From NCBI GenBank assembly GCA_000432915.1, contig HF995248.1:94158-140730 (forward strand): 46,573 nt of DNA, written 5' to 3'. Position numbers and translations under genes: made by a program. The stretch comes from Firmicutes bacterium CAG:194 (lineage in GTDB: Bacteria; Bacillota; Clostridia; Lachnospirales; Lachnospiraceae). The notes beneath the pieces are model-generated. The model was not told where the DNA came from. It saw only the letters and a program-made list of their open reading frames with translations, and made no database searches. How positions within the stretch are numbered: position 1 is the first letter of the stretch; the number at the start of each line of letters is the position of its first letter. This document shows positions 33,677-42,681 of the stretch, piece by piece.

Positions 33677-35173
33677 ATGAAAACTATCCAAAAAAAAACG
33701 ATCTGGTATCCGATCCTGTTTATCCTGCTGATCGGGCTGATCGCATTTTTATCTTTTTACAAGCTGGACGTGAAATATGTAGATCCGTGGGACGAAGCAA
33801 GACACGGCGTTAATGCCTATGAGATGGCAAACGGAGGAAGTCTGATCCAGTCTACCTATATGAGACAGGCTGATTATTATAATTTAAAACCACCGCTCAG
33901 TATGTATGGCATTATGCTGGGGATGGCGATCTTTGGCAATACGGTATTTGCGCTCCGGTTTTATGCTGCACTTTCCTATGTACTGCTGGCGCTCTGTGTC
34001 GGGCTTTTTGCAAAGCGTTACGGAAAGCTGGAATCACTACTGGCAGTGGCATTTCTTGCTGTCAATACAACGGCTTTCCAGGCGCATATGATACGCTCAG
34101 GCGATGCGGACAGCCTCTATGTGCTGCTGTTTACGCTGGCGATGATCTGTATGATGAAGATCCGGGAAAATGGCAGATACAGCTATGCCTGTGCTTTTCT
34201 GTTTGCACTTGCTTTTCTGACAAAGAGCTATCACGCCGGGCTGATCGCGGTGATCGGCGGGCTTTTCCTGCTTCTGACCGGAGAACTGAAAAAATGGAAG
34301 GCAAAGAACTGGCTGCTGTTTCTGGCTGCTGCACTTCTTCCAATCATGCTTTGGGCAGCAGCCAGATACCGGATCGACGGAATGACCTTTTTTCAGAAGA
34401 TGTGGGAGGTTGATGTACTGGGCAGAACAGATGGCACACTGCAGAATAATATCGCACCGTTTTCTTATTATCTGTCTTACTATTTCGGCGCTGCATCCGG
34501 AAAGATCACACCGTATCTCTGTGCGCTGGTAATCTGCCTGATCGCAGTTTTTGTATTTGCACAAGGCATCAGACAGATGGAAAAAGAAAAAAAGCGGGAG
34601 CTGCTTGGCTGGGCACTTTGGATCCTGGTTCCGCTTCTGGCATTTTCCGCAGTATCGAATAAGCTGCTCTGGTACGTGTATCCTTCGCTAGTTCCGCTTC
34701 TGGCACTTGCCGGCATTTGTCTGGGCCGGCTCTTGAAGGAGAAAAAACTGGGGAGGTGGTTGCGCATACTGACTGCGGCAGCAGGTGCTTTTATTCTTCT
34801 AATCTATGGAAACAGTGTTTTGCAGACAATCGGTAAGCAGAACACAAATGAATTTCAGGAGCTGATCAAGACTGTGGCAAAGAGCGATGCGGCACAGGAG
34901 CTTGTGGGATGCACGGCATTTGTAGACTATGGATCGGGAGAGGAAACCGAAGAAAACTGGAGCCAGCAGGATGTTTTTGTGGCAGAGGCTTATGGGGATT
35001 ATACCTGTGTAAACGGAGGTATTACCTATCTGCTTACCCGGGATACGCTGGAGGAAAAGACAGGCATTTTATTTCTCGACAGGGAAACTTATCGGGAAAT
35101 GGCATCTATTGTAACGGCTGATGCGCCGCTGGGGCAGTCGGAACATTATGTGGCAGTATCGGTGGGATATTAA
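33677..35173 (+). CDS. GT39/ArnT-like membrane glycosyltransferase (GT-C fold)
   Basis: This 498-aa polytopic protein has about 11 TM segments. The first extracellular loop carries the catalytic-type acidic motif VDPWDEARHG (D36, D39, E40), followed by the second-loop LKPPLSMYGIMLGMAIFGNT, the hallmark of PMT/ArnT enzymes that use polyprenyl-phosphate sugars. A C-terminal extracellular domain follows residue ~390. Such enzymes glycosylate lipid-linked glycans, lipids or proteins outside the membrane. Being last in the GT2 cluster suggests it finishes or transfers the product. No terminator is obvious after it. Confidence 0.88.
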   Translation: MKTIQKKTIWYPILFILLIGLIAFLSFYKLDVKYVDPWDEARHGVNAYEMANGGSLIQSTYMRQADYYNLKPPLSMYGIMLGMAIFGNTVFALRFYAALSYVLLALCVGLFAKRYGKLESLLAVAFLAVNTTAFQAHMIRSGDADSLYVLLFTLAMICMMKIRENGRYSYACAFLFALAFLTKSYHAGLIAVIGGLFLLLTGELKKWKAKNWLLFLAAALLPIMLWAAARYRIDGMTFFQKMWEVDVLGRTDGTLQNNIAPFSYYLSYYFGAASGKITPYLCALVICLIAVFVFAQGIRQMEKEKKRELLGWALWILVPLLAFSAVSNKLLWYVYPSLVPLLALAGICLGRLLKEKKLGRWLRILTAAAGAFILLIYGNSVLQTIGKQNTNEFQELIKTVAKSDAAQELVGCTAFVDYGSGEETEENWSQQDVFVAEAYGDYTCVNGGITYLLTRDTLEEKTGILFLDRETYREMASIVTADAPLGQSEHYVAVSVGY

Positions 35174-35273
35174 TGAGGATGTACAGATACTGGTTTCAGA
35201 GTTTCCGGATTTCAGATGTTTCTTAAGAATTACTGAAATATTACAAAAATATTACAAAAAATGTTCCGGAAGA

Positions 35274-35302
35274 ATGACAAGATACTATTTTTCTGCTAAA
35301 AT
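35274..35302 (+). promoter_or_regulatory. Probable promoter for the DUF3048 lipoprotein gene
   Basis: ATGACA (35274-35279), a 17-bp spacer and TAAAAT (35297-35302) lie 50 bp before ATG 35353. The upstream A/T-rich sequence with two TATTACAAAAA repeats (35239-35260 region) could act as an UP element. Confidence 0.5.
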
Positions 35303-35352
35303 ATAAAGGACAGTCGGGGCTGTCAAGTATATAAAGGACAAAGGTAAAAACT

Positions 35353-36516
35353 ATGAAAAAATTGCGCGTATTACTTCTTTTGGCACTGACATCGGCGTTT
35401 ATATTAACCGGTTGCGGCGCAAAGGAAGAGGAAACACCTGTACCGGATGAGACAGTGGAGGAACAGCAGCTTGAGGAGATTGAAGAAACTCCTTCGGCAG
35501 AAGACGAGATCGTGGAGGATGACCAGATTCCGGATGGTATGGCAAGGAGTCCGCTGACCGGTGAAATCGAAGATAAGGAAATTGCAAAGCAGAGACCTCT
35601 GGCGATCATGCTCCCGACAGATAAAGCAGCCCAGCCACAGTATGGTATCGGACAGGCAGGCGTTTTATATGAGTGTATGGAAGAGGGCGATATGTCCCGT
35701 CAGATGGCGATCATTGAGGACTGGCAGGGGATCGAGAAGCTTGGTAATGTCAGAAGCTGTCGTGACTACTATGTATACTGGGCACTGGAATGGGATCCGA
35801 TCCTGGTACATTTCGGCGGACCATACTATCTGGCAGACATTATTAACAGACCGGATGTCAACAACATTACAGGCTGTGCGGTAAACTCCACTTCATCAGC
35901 ACCGGGATGCAATGCTTTTTATCGTACCAGTGATAAGCCGGTTCCGCACAATGCGTACACAAGTGGTGCAAATCTGGTTGAACAGTGTGACAGTCTTGGA
36001 TATTCTCTGACTCATATCAATGAGAATTACCATGCAGAGCATTTCCAGTTTGCCAAGAAAGAGCTCAACACGCTGGAAAGCGACGAGGACAGCTTTGATG
36101 CAACAGAGATCAGCTTAAAGGGTGCATTCCCTTATACAAAATCTTCTCTGGAATATGATGCTGCAACAGGTTTTTACAAAAAGAATCTGTATGAAAGCCC
36201 GCAGACGGACGGTGCAACAGGTGAGCAGCTGACATTTGAAAATGTGATCGTTCAGTTTACCTATTATGAAGTCAGAGATGCAAAGGGCTATCTTTCCTTC
36301 AAGTGTCACGATGACACACAGGACGGTTACTATATTACAAACGGAAAGGCAGTACATATCCGCTGGGGTAAGACAAGTGACTATGCGCCGACCAAATACT
36401 ACTATGATGATCTGACACCGGTTGAATTCAACCCTGGCAAGACATATATTGCTGTTGTACAGAATGACAAATATGTAACGATCAACGGAACAGATTATGC
36501 ATCAAGTGTGCAGTAA
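35353..36516 (+). CDS. DUF3048 (YerB-like) lipoprotein
   Basis: This 387-aa exported lipoprotein has a lipobox ending LTGC21, then an acidic Glu-rich linker (residues ~24-65). The body matches DUF3048: RPLAIMLPTDKAAQPQYGIGQAGVLYE near the start, a central DYYVYWALEWDPILVHFGG, and a C-terminal half with YYYDDLTPVEFNPGKTYIAVV. B. subtilis YerB belongs here; function is unknown, though related proteins are wall-associated. It has its own promoter and terminator, so it is probably transcribed alone. Confidence 0.88.
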   Translation: MKKLRVLLLLALTSAFILTGCGAKEEETPVPDETVEEQQLEEIEETPSAEDEIVEDDQIPDGMARSPLTGEIEDKEIAKQRPLAIMLPTDKAAQPQYGIGQAGVLYECMEEGDMSRQMAIIEDWQGIEKLGNVRSCRDYYVYWALEWDPILVHFGGPYYLADIINRPDVNNITGCAVNSTSSAPGCNAFYRTSDKPVPHNAYTSGANLVEQCDSLGYSLTHINENYHAEHFQFAKKELNTLESDEDSFDATEISLKGAFPYTKSSLEYDAATGFYKKNLYESPQTDGATGEQLTFENVIVQFTYYEVRDAKGYLSFKCHDDTQDGYYITNGKAVHIRWGKTSDYAPTKYYYDDLTPVEFNPGKTYIAVVQNDKYVTINGTDYASSVQ

Positions 36517-36543
36517 GAAATGAAATTTGAATAGAAAAATGGA

Positions 36544-36576
36544 ACAGGCTTCGGAATTTCCGGAGCCTGTTTTTTT
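36544..36576 (+). terminator. Rho-independent terminator after the DUF3048 gene
   Basis: ACAGGCT plus CGGA (left) pair with TCCG plus AGCCTGT (right, ending 36570) around ATT, with a one-base mismatch in the stem, followed by seven Ts. It isolates the lipoprotein gene from the following phosphodiesterase unit. Confidence 0.9.
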
Positions 36577-36607
36577 GCGTGCAGATAATCGCGAAAATTC
36601 GACTCAT

Positions 36608-36646
36608 TTTTCAAAAAATTTACGATTGTTTTACCGGTTGTTGATA
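36608..36646 (+). promoter_or_regulatory. Candidate PhoP (Pho-box) operator: four hexamers with 11-bp period
   Basis: TTTTCA (36608), TTTACG (36619), TTTACC (36630) and TTGATA (36641) lie exactly 11 bp apart. This resembles the Gram-positive PhoP box, direct TT(A/C/T)ACA repeats with 5-bp spacers. TACTAC at 36653 lies 17 bp after TTTACC and may be a weak -10. The match is degenerate, so this is a candidate only. Confidence 0.45.
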
Positions 36647-36702
36647 GTGTCGTACTACTGCATACCGTAAAATCTGTTTAAAAAGAAGAAAGGATAACAA
36701 CA

Positions 36703-37503
36703 ATGAAAAACGAAATTTCTATGACTCAATTTACAGCAACTGTTGCGGATTGTCTGGGTATCAATGCACCGGATGGCGCTGAAGCAAAGATTCCTTTTAT
36801 GGCATCTTATCTGCAGAAAAGAGATATTTCGAAAGTAGATAAAGTTCTTATTTATAATCCGGACGCGATCGGCATGTGGCTGTTTCAAAAGTATACCACA
36901 TGGTTTGCGCCGGTATTAAACCATACACAATTAGGTATTCCGGTACATACTGTAATGCCGTCCGTTACGCCGGTCTGTTTTGGAACGATGTATACAGGAG
37001 TCATGCCATCGGTTCATGGAATCCAGAAATATGAAAAGTATCAGCTTTCCCAGGAATCGCTGTTTGACTGCCTTGCAAAAAATAAAAAACGTACAGCTAT
37101 TGTGGCAGTGGAAAATTCAAGTATGGCAATTCTGTTCGGCGGACGGGATATTGATTATTTTATTTTGCCTTATGATAACGAAGTAAATGAAAAAACAAAA
37201 GAGTTAATAGCTGCTAACGAATACGACGTTATCGTTGTCTATAACCAGGAATATGATGATGTAATGCATCGTACGTTCCCGGAATCCGAAGAATCGTTAC
37301 AGGCACTGAAAAATCATATTGCCGCATTTGATGCGCTGTGCAAAGTCTGTGAAGAGAACTGGAAAGAAGATAATGCAATGGTCTGCTGGGCAACCGACCA
37401 TGGTATTCATACAAATGCGGACGGGCATGGTTCTCATGGAGCAGATATTGAAGAAGACATGAATGTGATGCATTTCTTAGGCGTATGGAAAGGAAATAAC
37501 TGA
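36703..37503 (+). CDS. Alkaline-phosphatase-superfamily phosphodiesterase/nucleotide pyrophosphatase-like protein
   Basis: This 266-aa protein lacks a signal peptide, so it is probably cytoplasmic. It has the NPP/phosphodiesterase layout: a metal Asp in YNPDAIGMW (D54), a nucleophile-like Thr in MPSVTPVCFGTMYTGVMPSVHGI (T89), an EYDDVMHRT block equivalent to the D-x3-H metal site, and ATDHGIHTNADGHGSHGAD near the C-terminus. The ABC importer genes follow 1 bp later, so its substrate is probably the imported compound or a product, for example a phosphodiester. The real substrate is unproven. Confidence 0.8.
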   Translation: MKNEISMTQFTATVADCLGINAPDGAEAKIPFMASYLQKRDISKVDKVLIYNPDAIGMWLFQKYTTWFAPVLNHTQLGIPVHTVMPSVTPVCFGTMYTGVMPSVHGIQKYEKYQLSQESLFDCLAKNKKRTAIVAVENSSMAILFGGRDIDYFILPYDNEVNEKTKELIAANEYDVIVVYNQEYDDVMHRTFPESEESLQALKNHIAAFDALCKVCEENWKEDNAMVCWATDHGIHTNADGHGSHGADIEEDMNVMHFLGVWKGNN

Positions 37504-37504
37504 C

Positions 37505-38629
37505 ATGGGAAAAATAGAAATGCAGGATCTGGTCAAATCCTATGATGGAAAAATAAATATTTTAGAGAAAATAAACGTGAATGTGCGGGAAGGAGAACTT
37601 TTTGTATTGGTTGGCCCGTCAGGGTGTGGAAAAAGTACTCTTTTGCGTGTGATCGCAGGACTGGAGAAGATTACTGACGGCACTTTGCGGATAGACGGAA
37701 AAGTGGCAAATAATTTATTGCCAAAAGAAAGAGAATTATCCATGGTGTTCCAGAATTATGCATTGTATCCGCATATGTCCGTCAAAGAGAACATTCTGTT
37801 CGGACTTGATGTAAAAAAGGTTCCGAAAGAAGAAAGACAACGGCGCCTTGAGAAAGCAGCGGAATTATTAGGCCTGACGGAATATTTAAACCGGAAACCG
37901 AGAGAACTTTCCGGAGGACAGCGGCAAAGAGTTGCACTTGCAAGAAGCGTCTGCAGTCAGACACCGATCTGCTTAATGGACGAGCCTCTGTCTAATCTGG
38001 ATGCAAAACTCCGGAGCAGGATGAGAAGTGAGATATGCAACTTACAAAAAGAATTGGGACTGACAGTTGTTTATGTGACACACGATCAGGTAGAAGCCAT
38101 GACGATGGGAAATCGGATCATGGTACTGAACGCGGGAAAGGTACAGCAGGTAGGAACGCCGTTGGAATTGTATAATACACCGGCAAATATTTTTGTCGCA
38201 ACATTTATCGGTTCTCCGCAGATGAATATCGCAAATGCCAGACTGGAGGATCAGGCAGTTGTATTAAATGATACATTGACGGTTACTTTAAGTCCTGAAG
38301 AAGCAAGCCAGCTGCCCGATGGAAAAGAGTGGAAGATCGGAACGCGTGCGGAAGCTGTGGAACTGGCTGCGCCGGATACGCCGAATGCAGTTGCAGTTAC
38401 TGTTGCAAATGTAGAAATGATGGGAAATGAGACACAGATCCTCTTCTATGTAGGGGACAGTTTGTTTACGGCAAGACTGTCGGGACAGTATTCCATTGAA
38501 AGGAATCAGAAGATATATATCCGGTTAGATCCCGCTATGTTCCTCTTTTTTGATAAAGAAAGCGATAAATTGTTACGTCCTGCATTGAGAATAAAAGGAC
38601 AGAATGTCACAGTGGGTCAGGAGGCGTAA
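37505..38629 (+). CDS. ABC importer ATPase, UgpC/MsmK-like
   Basis: This 374-aa protein has a full nucleotide-binding domain: Walker A GPSGCGKST (37-45), the Q-loop VFQNYALYPHMSV, the signature LSGGQRQRVALARS, Walker B ICLMDEPLSNLDAKLR and the switch THDQVEAMT. A C-terminal TOBE-like regulatory domain follows (from ~245). It belongs to the CUT1 sugar and glycerol-phosphate importer ATPases. The gene begins 1 bp after the phosphodiesterase stop, with AAAGGA at about 11 bases. A carbohydrate substrate cannot be excluded by this protein alone. Confidence 0.92.
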   Translation: MGKIEMQDLVKSYDGKINILEKINVNVREGELFVLVGPSGCGKSTLLRVIAGLEKITDGTLRIDGKVANNLLPKERELSMVFQNYALYPHMSVKENILFGLDVKKVPKEERQRRLEKAAELLGLTEYLNRKPRELSGGQRQRVALARSVCSQTPICLMDEPLSNLDAKLRSRMRSEICNLQKELGLTVVYVTHDQVEAMTMGNRIMVLNAGKVQQVGTPLELYNTPANIFVATFIGSPQMNIANARLEDQAVVLNDTLTVTLSPEEASQLPDGKEWKIGTRAEAVELAAPDTPNAVAVTVANVEMMGNETQILFYVGDSLFTARLSGQYSIERNQKIYIRLDPAMFLFFDKESDKLLRPALRIKGQNVTVGQEA

Positions 38630-38634
38630 GAAGT

Positions 38635-39561
38635 ATGGATGTGTCTTTTTTTAGTGATGATAAAACAAAAACAATGGTAGAAGATGCTGCTCCGCAAAAA
38701 AGATTTCCGACATGGATTTTTTATCTGTTACCTTCTGTTTTATGTTTCTTTGTATTTACTATTTATCCGTTTATAAAAACGGTGGTCACAAGTTTGTTTA
38801 TTACATCAAATACAGGAGCTTTAACCAAATTTGTGGGAATAGGAAATTATATTGGTTTATTTCAAAATGCAAGATATCTGCAGTGCTTGGGAAATACCGT
38901 AAAATATATGCTTTTGACCGTTCCGCTTACGATCATAATTGCACTGTTACTGGCCGTACTTACAAGTACAGATTACCCGGGAATGGGAATTTTCAGAACG
39001 ATTTTCTCTTCTACCATGGGTATATCGGTAGCAGCGGGATCTGTATTCTGGAGTCTGATCTTTAACCCGACATCAGGGCTTTTAAATAAAGTGATCAGTG
39101 GATTGGGATTTGATAAAGTAGGATGGCTTACGGAAGAAAATGTAGCAATGTATTCCATATCACTGGTTTCGGTGTGGATGAATATAGGGTTTGCTTATCT
39201 GATCCTGATGGGAGCTATAAAAAGCATAGACTCTTCTCATTATGAAAGCGTGGATATCGTGGGAGGCGGATTTTTCTATAAACTATTTAAAGTAACCATT
39301 CCGCTGATCTCGCCCTCTCTGTTTTTTGTACTGACTATCTCGTTAATAGGAGCATTCCGGTCCTTTGGTCTGATAGATATGCTGACTTCCGGCGGACCGA
39401 ACAATACGACCACATTACTGGTATATAAATTGTATAAAGATGCCTTTGTTAATTTCCAATTTGGTTCTGCATCAGCACAGGGAATCATTCTCTTCCTTTT
39501 TATCTTTCTTGTGTCACAGCTGCAGACAAAACTTACAGAAAGGTTTGTTACATACCAATGA
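38635..39561 (+). CDS. ABC importer permease (UgpA/MalF-like)
   Basis: This 308-aa protein has six predicted TM segments, the first at about residues 24-46 after a charged N-terminus. The conserved permease EAA-type loop is visible in HYESVDIVGGGFFYKLFKVTIPLISPS, with the Gly and Pro spacing that contacts the ATPase. It follows the ATPase gene by 5 bp with AGGAGG upstream and overlaps the second permease by ATGA. Family CUT1 binding-protein-dependent permease; substrate inferred from the UgpB-like gene downstream. Confidence 0.92.
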   Translation: MDVSFFSDDKTKTMVEDAAPQKRFPTWIFYLLPSVLCFFVFTIYPFIKTVVTSLFITSNTGALTKFVGIGNYIGLFQNARYLQCLGNTVKYMLLTVPLTIIIALLLAVLTSTDYPGMGIFRTIFSSTMGISVAAGSVFWSLIFNPTSGLLNKVISGLGFDKVGWLTEENVAMYSISLVSVWMNIGFAYLILMGAIKSIDSSHYESVDIVGGGFFYKLFKVTIPLISPSLFFVLTISLIGAFRSFGLIDMLTSGGPNNTTTLLVYKLYKDAFVNFQFGSASAQGIILFLFIFLVSQLQTKLTERFVTYQ

Positions 39562-40370
39562 AAAAAATTCAGGTTACAACTATTTATATCATATTGATCA
39601 TTTGTGCCATCTTATTTTGCATGCCGCTTTTATTTTCGGTTTCCCTCAGCTTTTGCGATCTTTCGGATATTTTAAAGGGAAATTTTATTCCCAAAGCGAT
39701 CAAGTGGGATAACTACATAAAAGTATTTCAGACACAGCCGCTGTTGAAGTACATCTACAATTCGGTTATAGCCGGCGTGTTATGCACGGTTTTGCAGGTT
39801 TTATTATCCGTAGCTGCAGCCTATGCCATTGTATTTATTCCGTTCCGTGGGAAGAAAATCATATTTCTCACAATGATGGCGACAATGATGATCCCGACGG
39901 AAGTACTGATTATCTCAAATTTTCAGGTGATCCGTTCCTGGGGGCTGTTAAATACATTTACCGGGTTGATCTTACCGAGTATAGCAACTACATTTGGTAT
40001 TTTCCTGTTCAGGCAGAATATGATGCAGATACCGGTTGAGCTAAAAGAAGCAGCTACAGTAGTGGGAATATCTGATTTTAAGTTTTTTACAAAGGTTGTC
40101 ATACCCATGGTAAAAAATACCACAACGACACTTATGATCTACTTCTTTCTGGTAAACTGGAACTCTTATTTATGGCCGCTTTTGTCTACTACGGATGACA
40201 CGGTAAGAACAGTTCAGATCGGATTAAGACAGTTAAAGAACACAGATGCTGTCAGCGATTTTGGCGTCATGGCAGCAGGAACCATTATTACAACATTACC
40301 AACACTGATTTTAATTTTCTTTGGTCAGAAACGTCTTCAGGAGGGAATGACCAAGGGAGCATTAAAATAA
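39558..40370 (+). CDS. ABC importer permease (UgpE/MalG-like)
   Basis: This 270-aa protein is the second permease of the importer, with about six TM segments. Its EAA loop reads ELKEAATVVGISDFKFFTKVVIPMVKN, and the C-terminus ends in the typical FFGQKRLQEGMTKGALK of the MalG group. The start overlaps the upstream permease stop by 4 bp. Together with the UgpA-like gene it forms the heterodimeric channel fed by the downstream binding protein. Confidence 0.92.
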   Translation: MKKIQVTTIYIILIICAILFCMPLLFSVSLSFCDLSDILKGNFIPKAIKWDNYIKVFQTQPLLKYIYNSVIAGVLCTVLQVLLSVAAAYAIVFIPFRGKKIIFLTMMATMMIPTEVLIISNFQVIRSWGLLNTFTGLILPSIATTFGIFLFRQNMMQIPVELKEAATVVGISDFKFFTKVVIPMVKNTTTTLMIYFFLVNWNSYLWPLLSTTDDTVRTVQIGLRQLKNTDAVSDFGVMAAGTIITTLPTLILIFFGQKRLQEGMTKGALK

Positions 40371-40399
40371 ATACACTAACTTACATGAAGGAGAAAAAA

Positions 40400-41752
40400 A
40401 TGAAAAAGAATCTGAAAAAGCAACTATCAATTGTTTTATCCTGTACATGCGTAGCATCAGCCGTGCTGACAGGATGCGGAAAAGCGAATACGGAAGCTGA
40501 CTCTTCAGATGCGCAAAAGGAAAGTACAAGTGGGAAAACACAAATTGCATTCTGGCACTCTATGAGTGGGGCAAACCAGGAAGTATTGGAAAACCTTGTA
40601 GCCGATTATAACGCAAGTCAGGATACGTATGAAGTAGTTGCTGAAAATCAGGGGAATTATGATGAGTCAACGGGAAAGTTTTTTAATATGGCAAATGGGG
40701 ACGGAAGTGCTGCCATGATTCAGATCGGAGAACAGAATCTGCAGTCTATGGTAGATTCGGATATGATCTGTTCGGTTACAGATCTGATCAAAAAATATAA
40801 TTTTGATGATAGCGATCTGTTAGAGCAGGCTGTGAATTTTTATACGGTAGACAGCAATATGTATGCTATGCCATTTAACAGTTCATGTCCTGTCGTATAC
40901 TATAATGCGGATGTGTTCAAAAGCGCCGGTTATACAGAACTTCCTACCACTTTCGAAGAACTGGAAGAAGCCGCCAAAAAAGTAGCTGAGGAAAACACTG
41001 ATATCAAACCGGTAGGAATGTTTGCATACGGATATGCCTTAGACCAGATGTGCACCAACATGGGATCTTATATCATTAACAATAAAAACGGCCGTGACGG
41101 ACGTGCGACCGAAGTGGCTTACAAAGATGCCATGACTGAGATTTTCAACTGGGTTGCCAATCTCAGGGATGATGGATGTTTACAGAGCTACGGAACAGAC
41201 TTTGAGAATACGGTCAGTGCATTTACACAGGCTGAAATTGCAATGTTTATCAGCAGTTCGGCATCAGCCCGCAATATCATCAACAGCTCTGACTTTAATG
41301 TGGGAATTGCATACTTACCGGTTCCGAAAGGAACAGAGGCACAGGGCGTTTATGCAGGCGGCGGAGCAATCTGTGTAGCAAAGGGGCTGGACGCAGATGT
41401 GGAAAGCGGTGTCATGGATTTCCTGAAATATGCTACATCAGCAGAAGTACAGGCTTCATGGGCAGGTAATACCGGTTATTTCCCGATCAGTAAAGCTGCC
41501 TATGAAACAGATACACTGAAAGCAGTTTATAAAGAATTACCACAGCTGGAAGTAGCACAGCAGCAATTACTTGCTTCCAAAGTATCGGATGTTACAGCCG
41601 GACCGCTTCTTTCCCAGTTACCACAGTTACGTTCAGATATTGCAACTGCTCTGGAAGCCGTATGTAATGGCGGTGATGTAGATGAAGCATTAAAAACAGC
41701 TATCACAAGTACAAATGATGCCATTGCAACTGCAAATCAGGGCGTAAAATAA
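40400..41752 (+). CDS. UgpB-like extracellular solute-binding lipoprotein
   Basis: This 450-aa lipoprotein has its lipobox at LTGC26. The mature part is strongly reminiscent of E. coli UgpB, the sn-glycerol-3-phosphate binding protein: IAFWHSMSGANQE, AENQGNYDEST, PFNSSCPVVYYNADVFKSAG and the late NTGYFPISKAAYETD all parallel UgpB. That supports import of glycerol-3-phosphate or a glycerophosphodiester, but many CUT1 binding proteins share these blocks, so a carbohydrate remains possible. AAGGAG lies before ATG 40400; ATG 40385 would start inside that ribosome binding region. A bidirectional terminator follows. Confidence 0.88.
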   Translation: MKKNLKKQLSIVLSCTCVASAVLTGCGKANTEADSSDAQKESTSGKTQIAFWHSMSGANQEVLENLVADYNASQDTYEVVAENQGNYDESTGKFFNMANGDGSAAMIQIGEQNLQSMVDSDMICSVTDLIKKYNFDDSDLLEQAVNFYTVDSNMYAMPFNSSCPVVYYNADVFKSAGYTELPTTFEELEEAAKKVAEENTDIKPVGMFAYGYALDQMCTNMGSYIINNKNGRDGRATEVAYKDAMTEIFNWVANLRDDGCLQSYGTDFENTVSAFTQAEIAMFISSSASARNIINSSDFNVGIAYLPVPKGTEAQGVYAGGGAICVAKGLDADVESGVMDFLKYATSAEVQASWAGNTGYFPISKAAYETDTLKAVYKELPQLEVAQQQLLASKVSDVTAGPLLSQLPQLRSDIATALEAVCNGGDVDEALKTAITSTNDAIATANQGVK

Positions 41753-41781
41753 GCTCTTGATAAAACAAAATAATCAGATAG

Positions 41782-41820
41782 AAAACCGCCAGACCCGATA
41801 GACCGGATCTGGCGGGTTTT
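41782..41820. terminator. Bidirectional terminator between convergent genes
   Basis: AAAACCGCCAGA on the left pairs with TCTGGCGGGTTTT on the right around a CCCGATAGACCGGA loop region, with A- and T-runs on both sides. It serves the UgpB-like gene (+) and the fucosyltransferase-like gene (-), whose stop overlaps its right end. Confidence 0.85.
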
Positions 41821-42601
41821 ACTGTTCTTCCCCGGCAACAATCTTCGGAATACCGTTGATATCCGCGGCGATATCGGTAAAGGAAGAAAAATAGCTGCCA
41901 ATGATCTTGTCCGTTTTGGAAAGGCACATAAGATCAAGCAGGGCGTCTTTTACACCGTTTACGCTGTCGCGGGAAAGATCTCTTGTTTCGTTGGAAATGA
42001 TCCTGTCCGGAAATACCCGCCGCAGATTTGCCTCTTCAGACAGGTCATCCGTTGCAAGGTAAAACATTGTGGAAGGATTCATGGAAAGCTCCTTCTGCAT
42101 GGCATCAATAAATGCCTGCGTGCTGCTCTTGCCGATCGCGGGCTTATTATCCGTCCGGCGGATATGGATACCGACATTATGGCCTTGAAAGCCGGCGGTT
42201 ATGGCATTTACGCGGTCCGCAATCTCGGTTGTCGGCTGAAAGGGACTGTAATCATGGCAGGGGAAAAAGTGTTCCTCTGTGGCAATATACAGATTTTTGG
42301 GCAGGGATGCTAGATAAGCATCCGGTAATCCCTGTTCTGTGCGGTTTGCCCGAAGTTCCTCGTTTCCAACCACCATGCGCGTGAGCTGGTAAAAGACCTT
42401 TTGCGGATCCCATTTGGAATGGATATTACGAAGGCTGAAGGCGTCAGTTTTTTGGAAAAGCTCCTCGAAAGGACAGCCCAGTTCCGGGTTTACATTCCAG
42501 ATGACTTTCAGCGTTTCGCCCCGTTTTTTCGCGAGGACGCGGGCGGAATTTATGGCGCGCATTCTATTGCACAAACCACCTATTGGTTGTATGATTATCA
42601 T
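41819..42601 (-). CDS. NodZ/O-fucosyltransferase-like protein
   Basis: This is the only convincing - strand gene here, 260 aa. The N-terminus IIIQPIGGLCNRMRAINSA matches the nucleotide-sugar loop (GLGNRLR-like) of fucosyltransferases of the NodZ/GT23 and O-FucT group. HIRRTDN (H146, R148, R149, D151) is the conserved catalytic HxRRxD motif, and IIGSYFSSFTDIAADINGIPK near the end matches the late SSF motif. It is probably cytoplasmic. AAGGAG lies 9 bases before the start on the - strand. It may fucosylate (or transfer a related GDP-sugar to) a surface glycan; no acceptor is evident. Confidence 0.8.
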   Translation of the reverse strand: MIIIQPIGGLCNRMRAINSARVLAKKRGETLKVIWNVNPELGCPFEELFQKTDAFSLRNIHSKWDPQKVFYQLTRMVVGNEELRANRTEQGLPDAYLASLPKNLYIATEEHFFPCHDYSPFQPTTEIADRVNAITAGFQGHNVGIHIRRTDNKPAIGKSSTQAFIDAMQKELSMNPSTMFYLATDDLSEEANLRRVFPDRIISNETRDLSRDSVNGVKDALLDLMCLSKTDKIIGSYFSSFTDIAADINGIPKIVAGEEQ

Positions 42602-42681
42602 AAGTATGTCTCCTTGTTAGATGTATGTTATACATGATTATATTTAGTGTAACAGAAAAGAAGAAAAAAAGGGAGTTTTTT
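42602..42681. promoter_or_regulatory. Divergent promoter region with a palindrome
   Basis: The 80-bp gap between two divergent genes contains ATGTAT-GTT-ATACAT (42621-42635), a perfect 6-bp inverted repeat. It also holds a TATAAT on the - strand (42642 to 42637) and A/T-rich + strand boxes. It probably drives both genes; the palindrome may be an operator. Confidence 0.35.
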
